Part shown: positions 8,395-16,870 of the stretch, piece after piece
Layout: each line of letters opens with the position of its first letter
Numbering within the stretch: the first letter of the stretch is position 1
DNA from: Oscillatoria sp. FACHB-1407
GTDB taxonomy: Bacteria > Cyanobacteriota > Cyanobacteriia > Elainellales > Elainellaceae
Assembly: GCF_014697545.1 (NCBI RefSeq)
Contig: NZ_JACJSA010000001.1
Location: forward strand, 434,001 to 498,000
DNA: 64,000 nucleotides
Reading direction: 5' to 3'
Made by a program: the position numbers and the translations under genes
The notes under the pieces: generated by a model
What the model was told of the DNA's origin: nothing
Databases searched by the model: none
Seen by the model: the letters and a program-made list of their open reading frames with translations, nothing else

Positions 8395-9276
8395 ATGATG
8401 AACCGCAAATCTCTGATGAATCCCACACTGATTGGCTTTAGTGCCATTCTCATGTGGTCAACCTTGGCATTGTTAACAACCTTGAGTGGATCGGTTCCGC
8501 CGTTTCAACTGACGGCGATGTGTTTTTCGATCGCTTTTTTGTTGGGGGTGGCTCTCTGGATCAAGCAGGGAGGCAACATTCTCCACCATCTCAGGCTGCC
8601 CTACGCTGCCTGGATGCTGGGAGTGATTGGTTTGTTTGGCTATCACTTCTTCTATTTCATGGCGTTGAGCCACGCGCCTGCGGTGGAGGCGAGTTTGATT
8701 GCCTACTTGTGGCCGTTGTTGATCGTGTTATTTTCGGCATTGCTGCCCGGTGAGCGATTGCGGTGGTTTCATGTGGCAGGGGCGATCGCCGGGTTTGTTG
8801 GGGCGGCGTTGCTAGTGACCAAGGGAGAGGCGTTTGCCTTCAATCTGCAATACAGTTTGGGCTATGCGTCAGCACTGCTTTGTGCGGTCATTTGGTCGAG
8901 CTATTCAGTGTTATCGAGGCGATTTGGTAGCATTCCAACGAATGCGGTAGGAGGGTTTTGTGGCGTAACGGCAGTGCTTGCCTGGATCTGCCACGCTGTG
9001 TTCGAGACAACCGTCTTTCCGGTTGGTGGAGAAGTGTTAGCCATCCTGTGTTTGGGCATAGGACCGTTGGGTCTGGCGTTCTTCACCTGGGACTATGGTG
9101 TGAAACACGGCAATATCAAAGTGTTGGGTGCTCTTTCCTATACGGCTCCCTTGTTGTCTACGCTGTTGTTGGTCGTATGTGGACTGGCGACCGCAAGTTG
9201 GGTGTTGGGAATTGCCTGCCTGTTGATTGTCGGCGGTGCTGTGTTGGCGGCAGGTGATTTTTTGAACAAAACCTGA
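8395..9276 (+). CDS. DMT-superfamily (EamA) transporter, YddG-like
   Basis: The protein of about 293 residues has ten predicted membrane helices in two EamA repeats. YHFFYFMALSHAPAVEASLI and LIAYLWPLLIVLFSALLPGE fit drug/metabolite transporters, in particular the YddG-like aromatic amino acid exporter group. I prefer ATG 8395 or 8398 over the TTG at 8356. An ATG at 8416 is also possible, because the first helix (LIGFSAILMWSTLALL) begins right there. The nearby MarR regulator is a plausible controller, since MarR genes often flank efflux pumps, but no operator copy was seen upstream of this gene. Confidence 0.85.
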   Translation: MMNRKSLMNPTLIGFSAILMWSTLALLTTLSGSVPPFQLTAMCFSIAFLLGVALWIKQGGNILHHLRLPYAAWMLGVIGLFGYHFFYFMALSHAPAVEASLIAYLWPLLIVLFSALLPGERLRWFHVAGAIAGFVGAALLVTKGEAFAFNLQYSLGYASALLCAVIWSSYSVLSRRFGSIPTNAVGGFCGVTAVLAWICHAVFETTVFPVGGEVLAILCLGIGPLGLAFFTWDYGVKHGNIKVLGALSYTAPLLSTLLLVVCGLATASWVLGIACLLIVGGAVLAAGDFLNKT

Positions 9277-9291
9277 AGTGTATTTCTAATC

Positions 9292-9562
9292 CAACGTGAA
9301 TTTGGGATCAGGATTTCGGCGGTTATAGCCCTACGCATATGCCTTAGGACATCAGGGGGTGTGGGGCTGCGCCCCCAGCCAGGGGTTCCACCCCTGCGCC
9401 CCGTTCTAACCTTAGTGAGTACGGCTATAAAACCGCTGCTATCGGAGCAAAACCGACCTACGTCGGTTCGTCAAATCTTGCATTTTTCGGAGTCTGCGTC
9501 GGCGGACTTGGCTCTAGTAGCCGCGAATTCATCCGCCGGGCTCTTCAATCGAACTGACGTTA
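9292..9562 (+). repeat. Family B repeat interrupted by a family A-like insert
   Basis: The left part AACGTGAATTTGGGATCAGG to GGCGGTTATAGCC (9318-9330) and the right part from GGCTATAAAACCGC (9423-9436) through GGCGGACTTGGC to AACTGACGTT are family B blocks. Between them sits about 90 bases with GGGGGTGTGGGGCTGCGCCC and AGGGGTTCCACCCCTG, typical of family A. The two junction sequences are inverted copies of each other. The right end overlaps the stop codon of the next gene. Confidence 0.65.
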
Positions 9563-10150
9563 ATTCAAATATTGCCACGTCAACTCCCGACTGTTGTATT
9601 GCCATGCGCCAAAGAGGGCAGTGGGGTCGTCGATCGTAAAGCTAAAGTCTTCCTTGTCCCCATAATAAAAACTCTCATCACGCAATAAACGGGGCAGTGG
9701 GGGTGGATTTTCCAGATTAGCGATCGCCTCTGGATATTGCCCATGTGTGTCTCGATAAGTTTGAAGTTTGGGCACCAGTTGTTCGCAGTACGCCTTAGCT
9801 TGGGCAACGTCCTTGTTAGCCAGATAAACGCCTAACACCACACCCCCCAATTGAACGATGACCCCCAGTGTGGCAGCGATCGCCCCACGAATAAGACGGG
9901 TCGCCCAGCGTTGTCCTCGCCACCAAAGCACCCCTGCCACCAACGCAATCAGCAACAACAGGGGCACACCCCAAACCGCAACAAGGATGTGAATCACGAC
10001 CTGTGCAAAGCTACCGCGCCCCAAAACTGCGCCAACGAGAGCGATCGCCAGACCGATGACCATGCTGACTAGAAATGCGGACAACCACGAATGCTTGAAT
10101 ACCTGCATAGGAATTGCTGTTTGCGTTAAATCAATACATGTTAGCGACAT
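9560..10150 (-). CDS. Hypothetical two-helix membrane protein
   Basis: The 196-residue protein has hydrophobic segments at about residues 24-45 and 52-70, and a third at about 87-110. A soluble C-terminus contains QTYRDTHGQYPEAIANL, which resembles the conserved region seen in type II pseudopilin-like folds. A start at the ATG for MQVFKHSW (10108) is equally likely and would remove a polar N-terminal extension. The stop codon lies inside the right edge of a family B repeat, so the C-terminus may be repeat-derived. The 2OG oxygenase gene sits 12 bases upstream in the same direction. I do not recognise a function. Confidence 0.65.
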   Translation of the reverse strand: MSLTCIDLTQTAIPMQVFKHSWLSAFLVSMVIGLAIALVGAVLGRGSFAQVVIHILVAVWGVPLLLLIALVAGVLWWRGQRWATRLIRGAIAATLGVIVQLGGVVLGVYLANKDVAQAKAYCEQLVPKLQTYRDTHGQYPEAIANLENPPPLPRLLRDESFYYGDKEDFSFTIDDPTALFGAWQYNSRELTWQYLN

Positions 10151-10162
10151 CAGGTCATTACC

Positions 10163-10783
10163 TTATGATCGCCGTTTTGTCTTAGTCCGAGTAGATTGGG
10201 CAACCCTCGATTCCACAGCAAACTCTACAATATCCTGCAATTCTGCTTCATCTAAACAATACTGTTCGCAGACTAAGCTGAGGCGATCGCCCGATGCCTC
10301 CATGACGTTGATTGAATGGGTCAAATCCCCCTGAAAATAAACAACCGTATTCACCTGGGGTTTAATCTGTCCCACCTGTTGTTTATGGTTGCGTAAGACT
10401 AACTCACCTCCCTTGAGCACAGACGGCACCTGAACATACAACACACTCACCAACAAGGGTGGCTCAATCGTCTTGCAATAGGAACGTAGCGATCGATCAA
10501 TGTGTGGGTCAACCCGTGATCCCTGTTTCAACAACAGTGGATTGAGATAAAAGGCATTACAAGTTGGCTCCAACACCTGATCTAAGTAGGGCTTAAAGAA
10601 GGGAAATTGCCGCTCAACTTCAGCTATGTGCGATCGCCGAAACACAACTGAAAATCCCTTTGTCCCGACAAAGTCACGGTTAAGATTATTGACGGCAAAA
10701 TAAGGACACGCCAGAATCGCACCTCGCAGGTCGTTGAGGTAGGTGGTTGAAAAAGCGTTAGCGGTCTGACGGTAGTAATTCAT
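10163..10783 (-). CDS. 2-oxoglutarate/Fe(II)-dependent oxygenase
   Basis: The 206-residue protein shows the double-stranded beta-helix metal triad: His94 and Asp96 in DPHIDRS, and His156 in QGDLTHSIN. Arg167 (GDRLSL) is well placed to bind 2-oxoglutarate. LYVQVPSVLKGGELVL is the expected central strand region of this superfamily, which uses oxygen and 2-oxoglutarate to hydroxylate a substrate. The specific substrate cannot be read from sequence. It precedes the small membrane protein gene by 12 bases, suggesting a two-gene unit. The C-terminus is very basic (TRTKTKRRS). Confidence 0.85.
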   Translation of the reverse strand: MNYYRQTANAFSTTYLNDLRGAILACPYFAVNNLNRDFVGTKGFSVVFRRSHIAEVERQFPFFKPYLDQVLEPTCNAFYLNPLLLKQGSRVDPHIDRSLRSYCKTIEPPLLVSVLYVQVPSVLKGGELVLRNHKQQVGQIKPQVNTVVYFQGDLTHSINVMEASGDRLSLVCEQYCLDEAELQDIVEFAVESRVAQSTRTKTKRRS

Positions 10784-10881
10784 AACGAGGGATTCGCCCC
10801 GAATTGATTTGGGGGCGGATTACTGAAGGAGGTGCAAGATGTCAGTCTATCAAAAGTTCTAGAAGACTTATTTTGGCTGTA

Positions 10882-10968
10882 TGGCAACTGTCGAGACAGT
10901 TGAGATAAGGGAGTATGGAGATTGCGCCCCCAGTCAGGGGTTCCGCCCCTGTACCCCGTTCTCACCAA
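10882..10968 (+). repeat. Dispersed repeat family A, copy with full inverted repeat
   Basis: CAACTGTC-GA-GACAGTTG at 10885-10902 is a perfect inverted repeat. It is followed by AAGGGAGTATGGAGATTGCG and CAGGGGTTCCGCCCCTG. The 22764-22850 copy has the same order. It fills most of the gap between the oxygenase and the flavin oxidoreductase genes. Confidence 0.75.
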
Positions 10969-11111
10969 CCCTTTGATTGCGATGGCAAAAAATCTGAGGA
11001 AAGTTAGAAGACTCAGCGATCGCCATCCACTATTCTCAAAGATCATGGCGCGTGTTTTCCCGTTGCTTCATTTCATTTGTGCTGTTGTCTTGCAACTAAG
11101 GAAATCACATT

Positions 11112-12098
11112 GTGGCAAAGATTGGATACCATGCCTCTCATGAGCAATTTACGCCCAGCGAATTGCTGAAGTACGTTCAACGGGCTGAACGGGTAGGATT
11201 TACCCATGCGCTTTCCTCCGACCACTTTCATCCATGGGGCGAAACCCAGGGACAGAGCGGTTTTGCCTGGTCATGGTTAGGAGCAGCAATGCAGGCAACT
11301 CCTTCCTTAAGTTACCGAGTGGTGTGTGCTCCGGGGCAACGGTATCACCCAACCATCATCGCCCAGGCGGCCGCCACCTTAGCCGAAATGTTTCCCGATC
11401 GCTTCTGGATCACCGTTGGCAGTGGTCAGGCACTCAACGAGCACATCACCGGGGAGAAGTGGCCATCTAAGGGCGATCGCAACGCTCGACTCAAAGAGTG
11501 TGTAGATATCATGCGGGCGTTGTGGGCAGGTGAAACGGTGAATCACGATGGGTTGGTTTGTGTCGAAGAAGCCAAACTCTACACTCGTCCTGCCACAAAT
11601 CCACTCATCATTGGGGCAGCAGTTACCGCTAAAACAGCCGAGTGGTTAGGCAGTTGGGCAGATGGCTTGATTACGATTTCTCGTCCTCCCGACAAACTCA
11701 AACAAGTGGTAGATGCCTTTCGACGGGGCGGTGGAGAGGGCAAACCCATGCTGTTAAAAGTGCAGCTTTCCTACGATCGCACCGATGATTTAGCCCGTCA
11801 AAAAGCCCACGAACAGTGGCGTAACAACATCTTTGAAAACATTCTGATGACAGAGTTGCAAACCCCAGCCCAGTTTGATGCAGCAGGGCAGTTTGTCACC
11901 CCCGAAGAGTTGGATCAACACATTCGCATTTCCTCCAATCCACAACAACACATTGAATGGCTGCAACAAGATATTGAGTTGGGATTTGAAGAATTGTTGT
12001 TGCACAACGTTAATCGTGAACAAGAACAATTCATTGATGTATTTGGCGAGAAGGTGCTGCCTGCCTTTACCCAAAAACCTCTGTCCTCAGTCAGATAG
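11112..12098 (+). CDS. LLM-class flavin oxidoreductase, non-F420 type (TIGR03885-like)
   Basis: The 328-residue protein has the luciferase-like (beta/alpha)8 fold. MAKIGYHASHEQFTPSELL, DHFHPWGETQGQSGFAWSWL and TVGSGQALNEHI match the probable non-F420 flavinoid oxidoreductase group as I recall it. GTG at 11112 is the start. GRYHPTII-type and GAAVTAKTAEWLGSWADG elements are the usual flavin-binding parts. It likely oxidises or reduces a small molecule with FMN as cofactor in the cytoplasm. It stands alone between repeat tracts. Confidence 0.88.
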   Translation: MAKIGYHASHEQFTPSELLKYVQRAERVGFTHALSSDHFHPWGETQGQSGFAWSWLGAAMQATPSLSYRVVCAPGQRYHPTIIAQAAATLAEMFPDRFWITVGSGQALNEHITGEKWPSKGDRNARLKECVDIMRALWAGETVNHDGLVCVEEAKLYTRPATNPLIIGAAVTAKTAEWLGSWADGLITISRPPDKLKQVVDAFRRGGGEGKPMLLKVQLSYDRTDDLARQKAHEQWRNNIFENILMTELQTPAQFDAAGQFVTPEELDQHIRISSNPQQHIEWLQQDIELGFEELLLHNVNREQEQFIDVFGEKVLPAFTQKPLSSVR

Positions 12099-12177
12099 GG
12101 TTAACCCTCCTGCGATAGGGGCAAGCGGATTATTTCTTCTGTTAACTAGAAATCGGGATGACACGTCTCGTTGATGT

Positions 12178-12282
12178 TGTCGAGTTGTCATTTGTCCTTT
12201 GTCACGTGTCATTGGTGCTCGTGAGTGACCCATGACCCATGACGCATGATTCATGACTCATGACCCCTGACCCAGAACGCAC
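12178..12282 (+). repeat. Degenerate heptamer tract (CATGACC type)
   Basis: The tract contains GACCCATGACCCATGACGCA, then TGATTCATGACTCATGACCC. This is a seven-base period with drifting units, preceded by a looser GTCATTTGTCCTTTGTCA part. Related heptamer tracts lie at 34788-34852, 35370-35537, 46143-46250 and 55897-56094. Confidence 0.7.
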
Positions 12283-12317
12283 GCCGAATCCTTTACAGCC
12301 GCAGGAGATGCCCCCAC

Positions 12318-13721
12318 ATGAACAATGGACGCGAGTATCATTCATCCCCCAGAACCCTCCCCCATCCAACTGCTGACCAAGACCAAACCATACCCGCTCC
12401 GCCCAAAGGGTGGCAACGATTTCTCTGGTTGGGACCGAGTTTTTTGTGGATGTTGTCTGCGGCAGGATCGGGCGAGTTGCTATTTACTCCGCGTGTCGCT
12501 GCACTGTATGGCTATAGCTTGCTGTGGGCATTACTGGCGGCTGTGGCGTTGAAATGGTTCATCAACCGTGAAGTTGGACGTTTCACCGTTTGCACTGGAG
12601 CCACGATCTTAGAAGGATTCAAGCAATTACCCGGTCCACGAAATTGGGCAATTTGGTTGATTTTGATCCCTCAAGCATTTGTTGCCGTTGCCACGATCGC
12701 CGGTTTGACGGGGGCGGCTGCGACTGCGTTGGTAGTTATGACGGGAGGCAGCCTGCAAGTGTGGACAATCATCATTGTGCTGGTGACAGCAACCATTGTG
12801 TTGTTAGGGCAATACAGCGTCATCGATAAGTTAGCATCATCGTTGGCGATCGCCCTTTCAATTGCGGTTCTGGCAGCAGCGTTGAGCGTGTTTCCCAATG
12901 GGGGAGAACTGGCAGCAGGGTTAGTGCCCCAACTACCGGGAGATGTCGATATCGGTGAGGTGTTGCCGTGGCTGGGGTTTATGTTGGCTGGAGCCGCCGG
13001 GTTGATGTGGTATTCCTACTGGGTTGAGGCGCGAGGCTATGGAGCATCAGCGTTAAAGCCCGAACAACCTATCAATCCCAGTGACTTGAGTCAACAGGAG
13101 CGATCGCACCTGCGGGGGTGGATCACACAGATGACTCTGTCGAATACTCTAGCCGTTGTTGGAGCACTGTTGATTGCGATCGCGTTTCTGGTCTTAGGAG
13201 CGCAATTACTCAGACCCGAAGGTTTAGTACCTGAAGAAAACAAAGTCGCTGAAACCCTGGGGCAATTGCTGGGTAACGTTTGGGGAGATTTTGGCTTCTG
13301 GTTCATGATCGTGGCAGTGTTTGTCACCTTTTGCAGCACAACCCTGTCAGATCAAGATGGATTTGGTCGCATGTTTGCCAACGGCACACGCATCATCTTG
13401 CAGGGATTCAATCGGCGCGATCGCTGGACAAACGAATCGTTTCTCAAGCGAGTCTACATTGTGGTGTTACTTGCCATCCTGCCAATCGTGGTTTACCTCG
13501 CCTTTGGTGAACCCGTAGGCTTGCTCAAATTAGCGGGCGTGGTTGAGGCAACCCACATTCCCATCGTCACCGGATTGACACTCTACCTGAACCACCGTTT
13601 GTTACCAGCAGAGCTACGTCCCTCCCACTTTACCTTCGGCATTACAGCGATCGCCGGACTCTTTTTTGCCATCTTTGCAGCGATTCACCTCTACCAAATT
13701 GCCACTGGCTCGGCTAGTTAA
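12318..13721 (+). CDS. Nramp-like transporter with altered metal-site motifs
   Basis: The 467-residue protein has about eleven membrane segments and the overall Nramp layout. The first helix reads GPSFLWMLSAAGSGELLFTP where metal-transporting Nramps have GPG...DPGN. The region equivalent to helix 6 reads GLMWYSYWVEARGYG instead of a Met-Pro-His motif. Both changes remove known metal ligands, so Mn/Fe transport is doubtful; a different substrate is inferred. LPGPRNWAIWLILIPQAFVA and TTLSDQDGFGRMFANGTR are family-like. A GH13 enzyme gene follows 96 bases later on the same strand, so the pair may be co-expressed, perhaps linked by a sugar or osmotic role. Confidence 0.85.
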   Translation: MNNGREYHSSPRTLPHPTADQDQTIPAPPKGWQRFLWLGPSFLWMLSAAGSGELLFTPRVAALYGYSLLWALLAAVALKWFINREVGRFTVCTGATILEGFKQLPGPRNWAIWLILIPQAFVAVATIAGLTGAAATALVVMTGGSLQVWTIIIVLVTATIVLLGQYSVIDKLASSLAIALSIAVLAAALSVFPNGGELAAGLVPQLPGDVDIGEVLPWLGFMLAGAAGLMWYSYWVEARGYGASALKPEQPINPSDLSQQERSHLRGWITQMTLSNTLAVVGALLIAIAFLVLGAQLLRPEGLVPEENKVAETLGQLLGNVWGDFGFWFMIVAVFVTFCSTTLSDQDGFGRMFANGTRIILQGFNRRDRWTNESFLKRVYIVVLLAILPIVVYLAFGEPVGLLKLAGVVEATHIPIVTGLTLYLNHRLLPAELRPSHFTFGITAIAGLFFAIFAAIHLYQIATGSAS

Positions 13722-13817
13722 TCAAAGACTGCAATCCCCGTCGGGAAAGAGCATTTGAGCGTTATTGGGCTAGCCCGTCGCAATATTCACATTACACATC
13801 ACTCAACCCTTTTTTAT

Positions 13818-15464
13818 ATGTTAGACCTGTGGTACAAAAACGCGATTCTCTATTGCCTTGATGTTGAAACCTACATGGATGGCAATGGAGATGGCGTTGG
13901 GGATTTCGTCGGACTGACTCAACGCTTAAGCCACTTGGCAGGTCTGGGCATCACCTGTATCTGGCTCATGCCCTTCTACCCCACTCCCAATCGAGATAAC
14001 GGCTATGACATCACAGATTTTTATACGGTTGATCCACGATTAGGGACGTTGGGTGATTTCGTCGAGTTTACCCATGCGGCTCACAATCGCGGTATCCGAG
14101 TCATCGTTGATCTAGTCGTCAATCACACCTCAACGGATCACCCCTGGTTTCAAGCGGCCTGTCGAGACAAGCACTCCAAGTACCACAACTACTACGTCTG
14201 GTCAGAGACAAAACCAGACGATGCAGAAGAGGGAATCGTCTTTCCAGGGCTACAAGAAACGACCTGGACTTATAACGAAGAAGCCGGAGCTTATTACTTC
14301 CATCGGTTTTATGACCATCAGGCAGATCTGAACATTGCCAACCCCGAAGTACGTGCAGAGATCAACAAAATTATGGGGTTTTGGCTCAAGTTGGGCGTAT
14401 CTGGATTTCGTATTGATGCGGCTCCCTTTTTAATTGAGCTAAACGGCATTGAACACCAGGCAGATGTCACCGACCCCTATCAATATCTCCAAGAGATTCG
14501 CAAATTCCTCTCATGGCGATGTGGGGACGCCATTTTGTTAGCAGAGGCAAACGTGCCGATGCAAGATGTGCCGCCTTACTTTGGGGATGGCGACAAAATG
14601 CAAATGCTGTTTCACTTCATGCTTAATCAGCATTTGATGCTGGCACTGGCACAGGAAAAAGCTGAGCCGATCGCCCGTGCCCTGAAAGCACCACCCGCCA
14701 TTCCCGACACTGGGCAGTGGGCAATCTTTGTCCGCAATCACGATGAATTGTCCCTCGACAAACTCACGCAGGATGAACAACAGGAAATCTTGAGCGGATT
14801 TCATCAAGACCGTGAAAAGGTGTGGATTTTCGATCGCGGTATTCGACGACGTTTCCCTCCCTTGGTTCAGGGCAATCCCAAGCGATTGCGATTGGCGTAC
14901 AGCCTGATGTTTACCCTGCCAGGAACACCTGTCCTATTCTACGGGGAGGAGATCGGCATGGGGGATGATTTGTCCCAACCCGAACGCTTTCCCATTCGTG
15001 CCCCAATGCAATGGTCTGACAAACCAAATGCAGGCTTTTCCAATGCTCCTGCTGACAAACTGATTCGTCCTATCATCTCTGATGAAACCTTTGGTTATCA
15101 ACACGTCAACGTCGTGGAACAGCGACGAGACTCTGACTCATTTCTCAACTGGGTAGAACGTGCCATTCGAGTGCGAAAGGAATGCCCTGAGTTTGGTTGG
15201 GGCACTTGGGCAATTGTTGAAACAGACTGTCCAACTGTTTTTGCCCATCAGTGTGAATGGCAGGGTGGAACTGTCATGGCAGTCCATAACCTGTCGAGGG
15301 AAGCTTGTACCGTCACACTCAAACTCGACAATGTCGAAGATGGTTGGCAACTGATCGATCTATTAGGTCAGCAGGAATATGCGATCGCCCCTGACAATTC
15401 CCACACTCTGAAACTCGAAGGCTATGGCTACTACTGGTTTCGTATTGGTGAAACCAATTTGTGA
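13818..15464 (+). CDS. GH13 trehalose-synthase-like alpha-glucan enzyme
   Basis: The 548-residue protein belongs to the alpha-amylase clan. Region I is VDLVVNHTS and region II is SGFRIDAAP, with nucleophile near residue 200. Region III is ILLAEANVP, with acid/base Glu near 243. Region IV is VRNHDELSL, with Asp near 309. RNHDEL and MLDLWYKNAILYCLDVETY fit trehalose synthase (maltose to trehalose isomerase) or close relatives. PGTPVLFYGEEIGMGDD is also typical. ATG 13818 is chosen over the TTG at 13755, because the family begins a few residues before WYK. Its role would be trehalose or maltose metabolism in the cytoplasm, with likely use as compatible solute. It has no fused maltokinase domain. 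Confidence 0.85.
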   Translation: MLDLWYKNAILYCLDVETYMDGNGDGVGDFVGLTQRLSHLAGLGITCIWLMPFYPTPNRDNGYDITDFYTVDPRLGTLGDFVEFTHAAHNRGIRVIVDLVVNHTSTDHPWFQAACRDKHSKYHNYYVWSETKPDDAEEGIVFPGLQETTWTYNEEAGAYYFHRFYDHQADLNIANPEVRAEINKIMGFWLKLGVSGFRIDAAPFLIELNGIEHQADVTDPYQYLQEIRKFLSWRCGDAILLAEANVPMQDVPPYFGDGDKMQMLFHFMLNQHLMLALAQEKAEPIARALKAPPAIPDTGQWAIFVRNHDELSLDKLTQDEQQEILSGFHQDREKVWIFDRGIRRRFPPLVQGNPKRLRLAYSLMFTLPGTPVLFYGEEIGMGDDLSQPERFPIRAPMQWSDKPNAGFSNAPADKLIRPIISDETFGYQHVNVVEQRRDSDSFLNWVERAIRVRKECPEFGWGTWAIVETDCPTVFAHQCEWQGGTVMAVHNLSREACTVTLKLDNVEDGWQLIDLLGQQEYAIAPDNSHTLKLEGYGYYWFRIGETNL

Positions 15465-15570
15465 GAACAAGGGGTTGCCGAATCATCGATTCCAAGTACG
15501 GGTGCTACGGTAGCCTCTACACCCCGGACTTCACCCAAGCAGGTATCGCTCGATTCAATTTGGTTCTGAT

Positions 15571-15666
15571 ACCGATTTAATGTTTGATTGTGGCAGATCA
15601 CTGGGTAGGGGCGTTTCGCGAAACGCCCTTACAGAATCATGTGCAGTGAAGCCAATTCAACTTGGT
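15571..15666 (+). repeat. Dispersed repeat family C, copy 1
   Basis: ACCGATTTAATGTTTGATTG, TGGCAGATCACTGGGTAGGG, GCGTTTCGCGAAACGCCC (a perfect hairpin) and AATCATGTGCAGTGAAGCC occur in order. The same blocks at 29967-30060 differ at only a few bases. A fragment with GGGGCGTTTCGTGAAACGCC lies at 40938-40965. Confidence 0.85.
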
Positions 15667-15674
15667 ATGAGTTT

Positions 15675-15827
15675 AGGGTAAGGATCTGGGCGGTTAAAAC
15701 CGCCGCTACAAGAGCAAAACCGATCTACTTCGGTTCGGCGAACCTAGATTTTCTGTAATCAGCGCAGGCGGACTTCGCTCCCATAACCGCGAATGGATTC
15801 GCCCGGTGTTTAACCCGAATTGACGTT
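15675..15827 (+). repeat. Dispersed repeat family B, copy 3
   Basis: GGTAAGGATCTGGGCGGTTA, AAACCGCCGCTACAAGAGC, CTTCGGTTCGGCGAACC, GGCGGACTTCGCTCCC, GCGAATGGATTCGCCCGG and AATTGACGTT occur in order, as in the other copies. The last block overlaps a TTG codon that would be an alternative start of the next gene. Confidence 0.8.
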
Positions 15828-15894
15828 TAGTAACTCTTTTGGGGCGAATTTAAGGCAGTCAGAGTTAAGATTGGGTCGTTGCATCGACAGAGCT

Positions 15895-16668
15895 ATGACT
15901 GACCGGGATGAACACCTCCGCAGTTTGATTGAAACGGTTCAACAGCAACCGCCCAAGAGTCTGGCTTGGCGCAAGGCAATGAATCGTCTGTTGCTCGAAA
16001 TTCAACAATTACCAGGGTTAGCGCGATCGCCCCATCCCGACTATGCTGAGGCATTAGACGATGCCTTAATGCGATTGGGTGACGAAATCAAAAACTTTGA
16101 ACCTCGGCAACCCTCGCTGGAGAAGAGCTTAACCGCCTGGATTAACCTGAAATTGCGGCTCAAGTACGAAGTGCGAGAACTCCATGCACCACCGCGATCG
16201 CGCAGTCAAACCGGAACTCGCAACCCCCGTATTGAGTTCAAGCAGCAAGCCCAAAAACCACCCCTCTCATTAGACACGCCTCTCGACATAGAGGGGGGGA
16301 CTACCTTTGGCGACCAACTCCCTGCCTCTGGAGCGTTTACCCTGTGGGACCTGGAAGAAAAGATTCAGCAGGAGCAAGCCCACCACCAAGCCATTTGCAT
16401 CGGCGTGCAACTCCAGAAATATATCGAAGAAGACCCCCAACAAGAACTGCGACAGTGCCACCCCCAAGCCCATCCCGACTGCCATTGTCAGATGCTGAGC
16501 CAGCGACTTCTACTCAAACATCCCCCCGATCGCCTCTCCGCGATCGCCCGTGAATTCAACATCAACTACCACACCCTCAACTGGCACTGGAAAAATCGAG
16601 GACTTCCCCTCTTACGAGACATCGCCAAAAATTTAGGGTATCAGCCTGATAGAGAAACAGGGGAGTAG
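15895..16668 (+). CDS. Sigma-70-like regulator of a DUF1822/CHAT locus
   Basis: The 257-residue protein looks like a divergent group of cyanobacterial sigma-70-like factors. The N-terminal half is helical (LRSLIETVQQQPPKSLAWRK, then NRLLLEIQQLPGLA), with SLTAWINLKLRLKYEVREL in the place of the region 2 helices. A variable linker is followed by a C-terminal helix-turn-helix-like part, RLSAIAREFNINYHTLNWHW. The true sigma core sequence is poorly conserved, so promoter recognition is inferred. ATG 15895 is chosen, since the longer frame starts with TTG inside a family B repeat. It precedes the DUF1822 and CHAT-WD40 genes on the same strand, and a second sigma-like gene with the same DUF1822 partner lies at 62592-63806. 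Confidence 0.7.
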   Translation: MTDRDEHLRSLIETVQQQPPKSLAWRKAMNRLLLEIQQLPGLARSPHPDYAEALDDALMRLGDEIKNFEPRQPSLEKSLTAWINLKLRLKYEVRELHAPPRSRSQTGTRNPRIEFKQQAQKPPLSLDTPLDIEGGTTFGDQLPASGAFTLWDLEEKIQQEQAHHQAICIGVQLQKYIEEDPQQELRQCHPQAHPDCHCQMLSQRLLLKHPPDRLSAIAREFNINYHTLNWHWKNRGLPLLRDIAKNLGYQPDRETGE

Positions 16669-16870
16669 GGGATGGGGAATGGGGAGTAGGGAATGGGGAA
16701 TGGGAAATAGAGAAAACCATTGACCCCTCTATCCCTCATCCCTCATCCCTTTCTTCCCCTCCTCCCTCCTCCTTTATCCCTCCTCTCTCATCCTTTATCC
16801 TTTATCCTTTATCCTTCTCCCCCCTACCCTCCCACTCCTCCACTCTCCCACTCCCTCCCACTCCCTCCCT
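16663..16870 (+). repeat. Low-complexity G-rich then C-rich tract
   Basis: The first part (to about 16712) is GGGGAGTAGGG/GGGATGGGGAAT units. The second is CCCTCATCCCT, CCTTTATCCTTTATCC and CCACTCCCTCCCACT units. Both arms are about seven-base periodic and nearly complementary in composition, so they could fold back. Similar units recur at 39090-39135, 40858-40930, 44189-44232 and 56165-56230. No gene is here, although the DUF1822 start codon follows at once. Confidence 0.75.
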
